A stretch of DNA of 7,517 nucleotides from an uncultured Oscillospiraceae bacterium (GTDB taxonomy: Bacteria; Bacillota; Clostridia; Oscillospirales; Oscillospiraceae), in contig CAKTBC010000088.1 in assembly GCA_934533005.1 (NCBI GenBank), forward strand, positions 1 through 7,517, read 5' to 3'. The translations under genes and the position numbers were made by a program. Below, piece by piece: positions 1 through 5,565 of the stretch (the stretch's first letter is position 1; each line of letters begins with the position of its first letter). The notes below the pieces were generated by a model. That model saw only the letters and a list, made by a program, of their open reading frames with translations, was not told where the DNA came from and did not search any database.

Positions 1-51
1 AAGCCCATGCTGTACTATGCTTTTGAAATCCTGTACTGGTGCGGTATCAAA
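1..51 (+). pseudogene. Tyrosine integrase fragment (3'-truncated remnant)
   Basis: Frame 1 reads KPMLYYAFEILYWCGIK. This resembles the stretch of Firmicutes phage- or ICE-type tyrosine recombinases that precedes the first catalytic arginine, usually of the form YAFE-LYWCGIREGELLALT. The match stops at the point where the family has R-E-G-E-L. The frame stays open to a TGA at 157-159, but that tail (RSIQKSLDC and onward) does not look like integrase, and the second half of the catalytic domain (HxxR and the Tyr nucleophile) is absent. I infer that a deletion or rearrangement left the N-terminal part of the gene, whose beginning lies outside the window. Recognition is from memory of the family motif, and the fragment is only 17 codons, so this is a moderate call. 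Confidence 0.55.
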
Positions 52-105
52 CGGTCTATACAAAAAAGTTTAGACTGCATTTCCACTTGGCGAGTGGGAA
101 TAACA

Positions 106-146
106 AAAGCGCCGAAAGCCCGCATGATGCGGGCTTTCGGCGCTTT
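106..146. terminator. Near-perfect 18-20 bp hairpin, probable bidirectional terminator
   Basis: The arm at 106-125 is the exact reverse complement of 127-146, which gives a stem of about 18 bp once a minimal loop is allowed. On the + strand only three T residues follow the stem. On the minus strand the stem runs into TTTTGTTATT, a better U-tract. It sits between the integrase remnant and the HD-domain gene and could end transcription from the left, or act as an insulator in both directions. Confidence 0.6.
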
Positions 147-194
147 GCGAAGTCTTTGAATTGAGAGACAAATCAAAATTCAGGGGGTGGAGAT

Positions 195-791
195 ATGCTG
201 CCGACAAGGGAAGAAGCAATGGAACTGCTCCGGGACGGCCTTGCGTGCAATCCGGGGCCGTGGGGGAAGCACTGCCTGACGTCGGCGCATTGCGCGGAGA
301 AAATCGCCGCCGCGTGCGGGGATATGGATCCGGAGAAAGCGTACATATTGGGGCTGCTGCACGATATCGGAAGAAAATTCGGCGTGCGGCACCTGAGACA
401 TGTTTCCGACGGATTCACCTACATGCAATCGCTGGGGTACGGTGAGGCGGCAAAGGTCTGCCTGACGCATTCTTTTCATAACCGCACGTTGGACAACTAT
501 ATCGGGAGATTTGATGTTTCGGAGCAGGAACTGACGCTCATAAAAACGGAACTGGACAAAACGGTATACGACGAATACGACCGGCTGATCCAGCTGTGCG
601 ACGCGCTCGCAGGAGCGAAGGGTGTGCTGGACATCGAGGAGAGAATGCACGACGTCCGAAAAAGATACGGCTCCTATCCGTCGGAAAAGTGGGCTTCCAA
701 TATGCGTCTGCTGCGTCACTTTGAAGAGAAAATGCACCGAAACATTTATCTCGTGTGCGAGAAGGATTCTTTCGTGCCGAAAGAGATTTGA
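195..791 (+). CDS. HD-domain protein (putative metal-dependent phosphohydrolase)
   Basis: A 198-residue soluble protein with no signal peptide or membrane segment. It carries the HD superfamily pattern: H32 in the first helix (KHCLTSAHCAEKIA), the H56-D57 doublet in GLLHDIGRKFG, a further His at 92 or 95 (THSFHN), and D136 in the LIQLCDAL helix. These fit the H...HD...D metal ligands of HD hydrolases, which cleave phosphoester bonds in nucleotides or related compounds. The substrate cannot be read from the sequence. There is no attached GGDEF, RelA/SpoT synthetase or nucleotidyltransferase domain, so it is a stand-alone HD protein. The ATG at 195 is preceded by a purine-rich Shine-Dalgarno sequence (GGGGTGGAG, about 184-192) at very short spacing. 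It is monocistronic, convergent with the eutH operon, and ends at a strong hairpin. No clear promoter is visible in 147-190. The domain call is firm; the function is unknown. Confidence 0.88.
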   Translation: MLPTREEAMELLRDGLACNPGPWGKHCLTSAHCAEKIAAACGDMDPEKAYILGLLHDIGRKFGVRHLRHVSDGFTYMQSLGYGEAAKVCLTHSFHNRTLDNYIGRFDVSEQELTLIKTELDKTVYDEYDRLIQLCDALAGAKGVLDIEERMHDVRKRYGSYPSEKWASNMRLLRHFEEKMHRNIYLVCEKDSFVPKEI

Positions 792-806
792 CGGCGGGAT
801 TCCATA

Positions 807-854
807 AAACACCGCTGCAGGGCTTTACAAAAAAGTCCGGCAGCGGTGTTTTTG
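807..854. terminator. Bidirectional rho-independent terminator between convergent genes
   Basis: CACCGCTGC (811-819) pairs with GCAGCGGTG (841-849), and an inner stem GGGCTTT (821-827) pairs with AAAGTCC (833-839) with one G-U pair. Single unpaired bases at 820 and 840 separate the two stems. The + strand is followed by five T residues (850-854) and the minus strand by four (opposite 807-810). It therefore serves both the HD-domain gene (ends 791) and eutH (ends 906 on the minus strand). Confidence 0.88.
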
Positions 855-860
855 CATAGT

Positions 861-897
861 GCCAATTTATAATAATATAATTTAATAATATAAAAAG
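861..897. other. AT-rich tract with a short direct repeat
   Basis: Almost pure A/T sequence in an otherwise GC-rich window. TAATAATATAA occurs at 871-881 and again at 884-894. It lies in the 3' untranslated region of eutH. The string TATAAT-like matches here are expected by composition, and no gene starts nearby. Its role is unknown. Confidence 0.5.
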
Positions 898-905
898 AGT
901 ACGGC

Positions 906-1991
906 TCACGAAACGGGAGCATTTCGAATGGTTTTCCTCGTCAGAAGCAGTGCCAAAACTGCGCCCATAAGACCGCCAACCAGCTTTGTCAAAAGCAGCG
1001 GGAGGATCATGCTCCGTTCGACGGCCATGGTAAAGCCAAGATGCGCGGCCAGCGCGGAAGCGCCGCAGACGAGAAACGCAGCGTTCATAATCTTGCCCCG
1101 CTCGTCCATTTCCCGGATCATGCTGATGGCCGGGGCGGCACTAACGAAGCCGACCAGCAACGCGGCAAAGCTGCGGTCATCCATGCAAAGCTTCCTGCCC
1201 AAAGCGCGCAGCGGCCGGGAGAGGCCGCGCCGGAGAAGCTCCGCCGCGGGAAGGCTGCCCAGCATGACGATCCCAATGGCCGAGACAACCTGCATCGCCT
1301 CATCCAGCGGCATCAACGCCGGCAGCAGCGTGATATTGCCGATGTACTGCACCGCACCGAGCGTCAGCCCAATCCGAGAAAGCGCCTGGATGAGCCGGGC
1401 AAAACCGCCGAACAGCTTCGGCGTTTTTTGCGGGGCGAAACGAAGGCCGAGTATCAGCGCCGCAGAGAGCAGCAAAACCGGGATGCTCTCCGTGAGAAGG
1501 GGAAAAAACTTCATCCCGCTGGCAAGTCCGCCCAATATCTGCGCTGCGGGCATGGGGATGAGACCGATCAAAATCCCTTGGGAAAAGGCTTTCGTATCCT
1601 TCGGCTCCAGAAGCCCCATCCCCATCGGAATGGTGAACACCAGCGTACATCCCAGCGTGGCGGAAACCAGAATGCCCGCGTAAAGCCCGATCGCCGGATC
1701 GGAGGAGAGACCGACCGCCGCCTGATAGCCGCCCATATCAATGGGGATAAAACCGCCCAGCATGGCAGAGTCGAGACCGAACGCCCTCCAAAGCGGAGAG
1801 AGCGTCAGAGAAAGTCCCCGGACGAGGAGAGGAGAGAGGCAGAGAATGCCCGCCATGGAGAGCGCCGTAGGGCCCAGCAGATGGAAGCCCTCCTCAAACC
1901 GCTCGCCCAATCCCAGCCGGTTGCCAAAAAGGCAGTCTAAGCCGCCGACGAGCGCTCCGGCGGCCAGAAGCCAAAGCAATATCCGCTCCAT
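906..1991 (-). CDS. eutH: EutH-family ethanolamine transporter
   Basis: A 361-residue hydrophobic protein with about ten predicted membrane segments, matching EutH (PF04346), the inner-membrane protein that supports ethanolamine uptake. Family landmarks are visible in order: FEEGFHLLG near residues 32-40 followed by an ALSMAGI helix, the IDMGGY motif at 84-89 (CDMGGF in enterobacterial EutH), a VFTIPMGMGLLEP segment near 118-130, and MDERGKIMNAAF near 295-306, equivalent to MDTRGKVINCAF. The length is typical of clostridial members and shorter than the E. coli protein of about 408 residues. The gene starts 3 bases after the upstream peptidase stop. A GGAG lies about 17 bases before the ATG, too far for a good ribosome binding site, so translational coupling is likely. 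No other eut gene (EutABC, shell proteins, EutVW) is visible here. The family call is secure. Whether ethanolamine is the real substrate in this setting is inference. Confidence 0.93.
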   Translation of the reverse strand: MERILLWLLAAGALVGGLDCLFGNRLGLGERFEEGFHLLGPTALSMAGILCLSPLLVRGLSLTLSPLWRAFGLDSAMLGGFIPIDMGGYQAAVGLSSDPAIGLYAGILVSATLGCTLVFTIPMGMGLLEPKDTKAFSQGILIGLIPMPAAQILGGLASGMKFFPLLTESIPVLLLSAALILGLRFAPQKTPKLFGGFARLIQALSRIGLTLGAVQYIGNITLLPALMPLDEAMQVVSAIGIVMLGSLPAAELLRRGLSRPLRALGRKLCMDDRSFAALLVGFVSAAPAISMIREMDERGKIMNAAFLVCGASALAAHLGFTMAVERSMILPLLLTKLVGGLMGAVLALLLTRKTIRNAPVS

Positions 1992-1994
1992 TGG

Positions 1995-3242
1995 TCAGCC
2001 GCGGCGCATCTCCGCTTCGATATCGGCGATGGTGCGCGGAATACCAGCCGACAGGTTTTCGCAGCCGTCCTCCGTTACGAGGCAGTTATCCTCCAGCCGG
2101 AAGCCAATGCCCCATTCCTCGTGATATACGCCGATATCCACGCAGAAAACCATGTTGGGTGCGATAACGGCCGGACGCTCCACCACGTCGTGCACATCGT
2201 AACCGATGTGATGCGCGCCGCCGTGCCACATGAGCTTCCCGATTTCGTCGGTGCTTTTCAGAACCCCAGCCTCCACCAGCCGCTCCGCATTGTAGCGGCG
2301 GATTATGGCGTCTACTTCTTCCATGGGCATGCCGGGGCGGATGATCGAAAACATATAGTCTGAGGTGGCCAGCACGCATTCGTACAAGAGCCGCTGACGA
2401 TCCGAAAACTGCCCATTGCATGGCCAGCCACGGGACACGTCGGTGATCATGTTGTCGTACTGCGCGCCGACATCGTTGAGGATCATGTCGCCGTCCTGCG
2501 CCTGCCCAGTGTAGCTGTAATAATGGATACAGAAGTTGTTCCGTCCGGCGGAAATGATGGAGGGAAATCCGGGGCCGTCCGGCCCAAACTGTGCGAGCGC
2601 GTAATCAAAATCCGCTTTGTACTGGTATTCATACTTTCCGGGACGGGAGGAGTGCATCATGGAGAGAATGCCGGCCTTGGTGATCTTCTCCGCTTGGCGC
2701 AGCGCCTCAATTTCGCAGGGCTGCTTTATAAGCCGCAGCCGGCGAATCAGAACATTGGCGTTTTCTATGCGCAGGAAGGGGTACTCCCGCTGGATCGTAT
2801 TCCGCCAGGCGTGCGCCGGACGGTCGATATCGGCGGGGGAGACGCGGTACAGATCGAGATACACGGCACCGTAGTTTCCACTATTCGCCAGCGCGGCAAA
2901 GTCTGTTTCCAGCGCGGCGGTGAAGCGCACGTCTTTAACGCCGGAAATACTCTCCGCTTCCTGCGGCTTAACGCGTGTGCCTGTCCAGCGCTCGGCAAGA
3001 GCATCCGGCGGCAGCAGGTACAGCCGCTCGGCGACGCTCCCTTCTGCGTCCTTTTGTGCGAGCAGCACAGCCTGCTTGCACTTTAAGCCTGTGAAGTAAA
3101 CAAAGCTCCGGTCTGCGAAGAAGGGGTAGTATTCATCGTTCGTTTTCCGAATCTCTTCGCCGGAAAAAAGTATCAAAAGCGAACCCGGCGGCAGCATGGC
3201 ATAGAGCCGTTCCCGGTTTCCCTGATAATAGGCAGCATTCAT
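1995..3242 (-). CDS. pepP: Xaa-Pro aminopeptidase (M24B, aminopeptidase P family)
   Basis: A 415-residue cytosolic metallopeptidase that removes N-terminal residues preceding proline. Residues 1-150 form the aminopeptidase P N-terminal domain (LLILFSGEEIRKTNDEYYPF, then DRSFVYFTG), followed by the pita-bread catalytic domain. Metal ligands are D257 and D268 (DVGAQYDNMITD, with the 11-residue spacing of E. coli PepP), H344 (AHHIGYDVHD) and E384 (FRLEDNCLV). H240 and H351 match the usual substrate-side histidines. At the fourth ligand, where most family members have Glu in VEPG, this protein has D369 in CVDIG. I think this is a subfamily trait rather than inactivation. The start chosen is the ATG at 3242, which has a perfect AAGGAGG seven bases upstream; a GTG at 3266 would add eight residues containing that site. 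It is the first gene of an operon with eutH. Confidence 0.93.
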   Translation of the reverse strand: MNAAYYQGNRERLYAMLPPGSLLILFSGEEIRKTNDEYYPFFADRSFVYFTGLKCKQAVLLAQKDAEGSVAERLYLLPPDALAERWTGTRVKPQEAESISGVKDVRFTAALETDFAALANSGNYGAVYLDLYRVSPADIDRPAHAWRNTIQREYPFLRIENANVLIRRLRLIKQPCEIEALRQAEKITKAGILSMMHSSRPGKYEYQYKADFDYALAQFGPDGPGFPSIISAGRNNFCIHYYSYTGQAQDGDMILNDVGAQYDNMITDVSRGWPCNGQFSDRQRLLYECVLATSDYMFSIIRPGMPMEEVDAIIRRYNAERLVEAGVLKSTDEIGKLMWHGGAHHIGYDVHDVVERPAVIAPNMVFCVDIGVYHEEWGIGFRLEDNCLVTEDGCENLSAGIPRTIADIEAEMRRG

Positions 3243-3285
3243 GGTTTTTCCTCCTTGTTCAGCCACTCCAATTTCGGCTTCGTAT

Positions 3286-3314
3286 ATTATAAAGGCTTGA
3301 CAGAGGATTGAAAA
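3286..3314 (-). promoter_or_regulatory. Sigma-A promoter of the pepP-eutH operon
   Basis: On the minus strand TTTTCA (3314-3309) and a perfect TATAAT (3291-3286) are separated by exactly 17 bases. The predicted start of transcription is near 3279, leaving a leader of about 37 bases that contains the AAGGAGG site before the ATG at 3242. Confidence 0.7.
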
Positions 3315-3518
3315 GAAGAAAAAAGCACGGGAACAAAAGAAATCACAGCGCTGCTTTGGTACCCCATTGATAAATCTCCCACGGGCGATTACAATGCCGC
3401 CTATCCATACAGAAGGAGCAAGTGAAATAAGTATTATTATAGAACCTCAATACTCAGGATGGCGAATTCTGCTATTTATCCATTTTTTGATGGTTACAAT
3501 CCTGCGAATAACGTAACG
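3315..3518. other. Non-coding or decayed stretch upstream of pepP
   Basis: No intact gene is supported. On the + strand the frame through 3312-3425 reads TALLWYPIDKSPTGDYNAAY before a TGA at 3423. The same frame then reopens at ATG 3459 (MANSAIYPFFDGYNPAN) and ends at 3581. The composition is protein-like, and the WYP-containing strand faintly recalls the N-terminus of some alpha/beta hydrolases, so this may be a dead gene fragment. Neither piece has a good ribosome binding site. Confidence 0.25.
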
Positions 3519-3654
3519 TCGGACTTCTCGCGAACGGTTACCCCATTTTGCACACGATATCAATTTAGAACCAAGGGCTGAAATTATCAAAAAAACCGGC
3601 GGATCGCTCCGTCGGGACCTGCTTTTTATCTCAAATCGTGTGCGAGAAGTCCGA
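3519..3654. repeat. Imperfect long inverted repeat with an internal hairpin
   Basis: TCGGACTTCTCGC (3519-3531) is the exact inverse complement of 3642-3654, and GCACACGAT (3550-3558) is the inverse complement of 3635-3643. The right arm is continuous through GC at 3642-3643, while the left arm is split by about 18 extra bases (3532-3549). A separate hairpin lies in the centre (3596-3615). The arrangement is compatible with the end of a decayed insertion sequence, a small palindromic element or a structured RNA. No transposase is recognisable. Confidence 0.6.
3589..3615 (-). terminator. Rho-independent terminator on the minus strand
   Basis: CCGGCGGA (3596-3603) pairs with TCCGTCGG (3608-3615) with one mismatch or wobble and a TCGC loop. 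Read on the minus strand the stem is followed by seven T residues (3595-3589). No minus-strand gene lies upstream of it inside the window, so it may be left from a lost gene, or protect the pepP promoter from read-through. Confidence 0.6.
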
Positions 3655-3705
3655 AAACCCTTTGTGTCAACAGCCTTTCATAAAGCCGGGGTGCATATGA
3701 AAAGG

Positions 3706-3730
3706 ACGCTGATTGCATCAAAATCAGCGT
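3706..3730. repeat. 9-bp perfect hairpin
   Basis: ACGCTGATT (3706-3714) pairs exactly with AATCAGCGT (3722-3730) across a 7-base loop. No T-run follows on the + strand, so it is not a standard terminator. It lies between the inverted repeat and the orphan Shine-Dalgarno sequence. Function unknown. Confidence 0.45.
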
Positions 3731-3770
3731 ACACATTTGGCTAAGAACCGTAATTTTGATAGAAACCCGT

Positions 3771-3779
3771 TAAGGAGGT
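3771..3779 (+). promoter_or_regulatory. Orphan Shine-Dalgarno sequence without a start codon
   Basis: TAAGGAGGTG matches the anti-Shine-Dalgarno core fully, but no ATG, GTG or TTG occurs at a usable distance. The sequence changes at once to CAATTTCGGTTCGG and then to a G-rich repeat-like stretch. It suggests that a start codon and coding region were replaced by a rearrangement. A chance match is possible. Confidence 0.4.
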
Positions 3780-3783
3780 GCAA

Positions 3784-3879
3784 TTTCGGTTCGGAGGGGG
3801 GCGCAAAGGCCAGAGGTTAGTCTATCCCCAGTCTCGCTGCGCTCGCCAGCCCCTCGTCAGAGGGAGGCAAGGCCCCCAC
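3784..3879 (+). repeat. Probable dispersed intergenic repeat element
   Basis: This G/C-rich non-coding block contains CAGTCTCGCTGCGCTCGCCAG followed by CCCTC-GTCA-GAGGG (3851-3864), a 5-bp hairpin with a 4-base loop. Stretches of this type, alternating CGCTNCGCTCGCCAGC and CCCTCGTCAGAGGGAGG, recur many times in intergenic regions of Oscillospiraceae and related genomes as I remember them. Only one copy lies in this window, so its repeat status is not shown here. Confidence 0.4.
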
Positions 3880-3886
3880 TTTTTTT

Positions 3887-3916
3887 CCCATCGCCTCCGG
3901 CGATGGGTTTTCTTTT
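3887..3916 (+). terminator. Rho-independent terminator (+ strand)
   Basis: CCCATCGCC (3887-3895) pairs perfectly with GGCGATGGG (3899-3907) around a TCC loop and is followed by TTTTCTTTTT (3908-3916+). A run of seven T residues also precedes it. It lies directly before the promoter of the surface-protein genes and isolates them from upstream transcription. Confidence 0.75.
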
Positions 3917-3920
3917 TCTA

Positions 3921-3949
3921 TTGCTTTTGCTGACCGCTCATGCTATACT
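3921..3949 (+). promoter_or_regulatory. Extended -10 promoter for the surface-protein genes
   Basis: TTGCTT (3921-3926) and TATACT (3944-3949) are 17 bases apart, and TG one base before the -10 gives an extended -10 element (TGCTATACT). The predicted transcription start is near 3956, about 50 bases before the start codon at 4008. Confidence 0.6.
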
Positions 3950-4007
3950 ATTGGTGCGTATGCCAAGCAAAGAGAACAATCTTTTGTTTCGGGGGGAGGC
4001 TATGAGA

Positions 4008-5494
4008 ATGAAGAAAAGATTTTGGATCACGATCCTTACCGCCGTGCTGCTGCTGAATCTTCTGCCGGGAATGACGGCGTATGCGGCGGCGGACGATGGA
4101 CAATCGCGGAAAACGCTTCGGCACGAATGCCCTGAATGCATGACCGTGCAAGTACTCGAGATCATTGGGTATGTTTGGAAGAGGGATGGCTATCAAGTGA
4201 ACCCAAAACAACATTGGCTGCATGTTCTATGCCCAAGCTGCGAAAAAGAAGGCTACCTCGGGGGTGAGGATCACACTGGCGGCACCGAAACGCCCACCTG
4301 CACCCAGGCAAAACCTGCGAGAAATGCGGCGGTGAATACGGCAAGCTCGGCCACATCTGGGGTGATTGGCAGTCCAACGGCGACAACAAGACCCACACCC
4401 GTTCCTGCCAGCGTGAAGGCTGCAACGCGGTTGACACGGCGAGCTGCGGCGGCGACGGCACCGCGACCTGTGTCACGGCGGGCACATGCACCGATTGCGG
4501 CCAGCGATACTATAGCGGACATTATTTTGCAAAACCCTCTAAGTATGGGTACAACGAGAATGCTCACTGGTTCGCCTGCAGCTATTGCGAAGAAGGACGA
4601 GACGCCGAGAATGCGCATTATTTCGTTCAGGGCAATATGCACCTGAAATCCGCAGCCACCTGCATCTCTAATGCTGTGTACTACACGAATTGCGCCAGCT
4701 GCTATTACAAGGGAATGGATACTTACGTCTACCAGTAGGGCCAACTTGATCCGAAGAACCACGACGGCGGCACCGAGGTGAAGAACGCCAAGGCCGCCAC
4801 CTGCACCGAGAAGGGCTACACCGGCGACACCCACTGCAAGGACTGCGGCGTGAAGCTTGCCTCCGGCACGGTGATCCCCGCCAAAGGCGCACATACCGGC
4901 GGCACGGAAGTCCGCGGCAAGAAGGACGCCACCTGCACGACAGCGGGCTATACCGGCGATACATACTGCAAGGACTGCGGCGTGAAGCTCGCCTCCGGCA
5001 CGGCGATCCCCGCCACGGGGCACACCGGCGGCACGGCGACCTGCCTCCGGCGAGCAAAGTGTGAGACCTGCGGCGAGAGATACGGCGACATAGCCCCCTG
5101 GCGCCACAGCCCCAGCTGCGTGGTGGAGTGGACGGTCACCGAAACGGAGCACGAGCAGAAATACTCCCTCTGCGGCGCGATCGCCACGGAAAAGGGCGAG
5201 CACACCTTTGGAGACTGGACAATCACCCGCGAGGCTGCCCCCGGCGTGGAAGGGGAGCAGGAGCGCGTCTGCGAGCTGTGTGAATATACGGAAACCGAAG
5301 CGACCCCCGCTCTGGAGATCGAGGAAAGCCCGGCGCCCGCGCCCACGGCGGAGCCTGTCCCCGCCGCGGAACCCACTGCCGAGCCCGCCGAACCGGCCTC
5401 GGAGAGCGGCAGCGTGTGGTGGATCTTCCTTTTGATCGGCGTGGCGGCCGGTGTCGGCGCCGGCATCGCCGTCCGGCGGAAAAAGAAAAAATGA
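4008..5494 (+). pseudogene. Disrupted secreted CxxC-repeat surface protein with C-terminal membrane anchor
   Basis: If repaired, this would be a protein of about 495 residues: signal peptide (MKKRFWITILTAVLLLNLLP, cleaved near AYAAA), ten CxxC motifs (CPEC, CPSC, CEKC, CTDC, CSYC, CASC, CKDC twice, CETC, CELC), a Pro/Ala/Glu stalk, a membrane helix (SVWWIFLLIGVAAGVGAG) and the basic tail RRKKKK. The ATG at 4008 is eight bases after GGGGGAGG; an in-frame ATG at 4002 is too close. Two lesions break it. The original frame runs to a TGA at 4644, but the family-like reading (KTCEKCGGEYG) continues one base back from about 4313, as if one G were lost from CAGGGC near 4305-4309. In that second frame a TAG at 4736 follows CAG and the frame stays open on both sides. 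A slip on A-AAA-C (4310-4314) would also join the frames. Decay is the likeliest explanation. The CxxC modules resemble clostridial cell-wall proteins; function is unknown, and metal or disulphide roles are guesses. Confidence 0.75.
4760..5020 (+). repeat. Tandem protein-coding repeat (2 full units plus a partial third)
   Basis: Unit 1 (4760-4891, 44 codons) and unit 2 (4892-5020, 43 codons) both encode H-x-GGTE-V ... ATCT--GYTGDT-CKDCGVKLASGT-IPA, differing at only a minority of positions. A third unit begins at 5021 with HTGGTATC and then diverges towards CETCGERYG. The two full copies also share long identical DNA stretches, so recent duplication and copy-number change by recombination or slippage are plausible. 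Confidence 0.9.
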
Positions 5495-5515
5495 CCGGGC
5501 ATTCTGTCCCCCGGC

Positions 5516-5542
5516 GCGCTTCCCGCACCAAGCGGGGAGCGC
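5516..5542 (+). other. Intergenic hairpin between the two surface-protein genes
   Basis: GCGCTTCCCGC (5516-5526) pairs with GCGGGGAGCGC (5532-5542) with one G-T wobble and a 5-base loop. On the + strand it is followed by A residues, not T, so it is not a classical terminator for the upstream gene. It ends about ten bases before the Shine-Dalgarno sequence of the next gene and could affect mRNA stability or translation in a shared transcript. Confidence 0.5.
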
Positions 5543-5565
5543 AAAAAAGAAAGTGAGGAACGACC

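Noticed and set aside
1041..1940. Open frame of 299 codons on the + strand inside eutH
   Set aside because: It is antisense to a secure EutH reading, with a product rich in R, Q and E and no family resemblance or ribosome binding site.
3243..3266. GTG at 3266 as start of the Xaa-Pro peptidase
   Set aside because: It would place the perfect AAGGAGG site inside the coding sequence. The ATG at 3242 is correctly spaced from that site.
3297..3302. TTGACA on the + strand as a -35 element
   Set aside because: No -10-like hexamer lies 16-18 bases downstream (the sequence there is A-rich without TAnnnT), and no + strand gene follows closely.
3697..3744. 15-codon frame starting at ATG 3697
   Set aside because: Too short, no ribosome binding site, and overlapped by the 3706-3730 hairpin, which explains the sequence better.
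3903..4007. ATG at 3903 as start of the CxxC protein
   Set aside because: This ATG lies inside the 3' arm of the terminator stem (3899-3907) and before the promoter at 3921-3949. The ATG at 4008 has a ribosome binding site and gives a normal signal peptide.
4778..4780. GTG at 4778 as a separate gene start for the C-terminal half of the CxxC protein
   Set aside because: There is no Shine-Dalgarno sequence before it, it falls within the first repeat unit, and the product would lack a signal peptide although it ends in a membrane anchor.
4271..5203. Open frame of 310 codons on the minus strand
   Set aside because: It is the antisense of the CxxC repeats. Its repeated AGG-ELHAAVLAV-VAG pattern simply mirrors the tandem repeat on the + strand.
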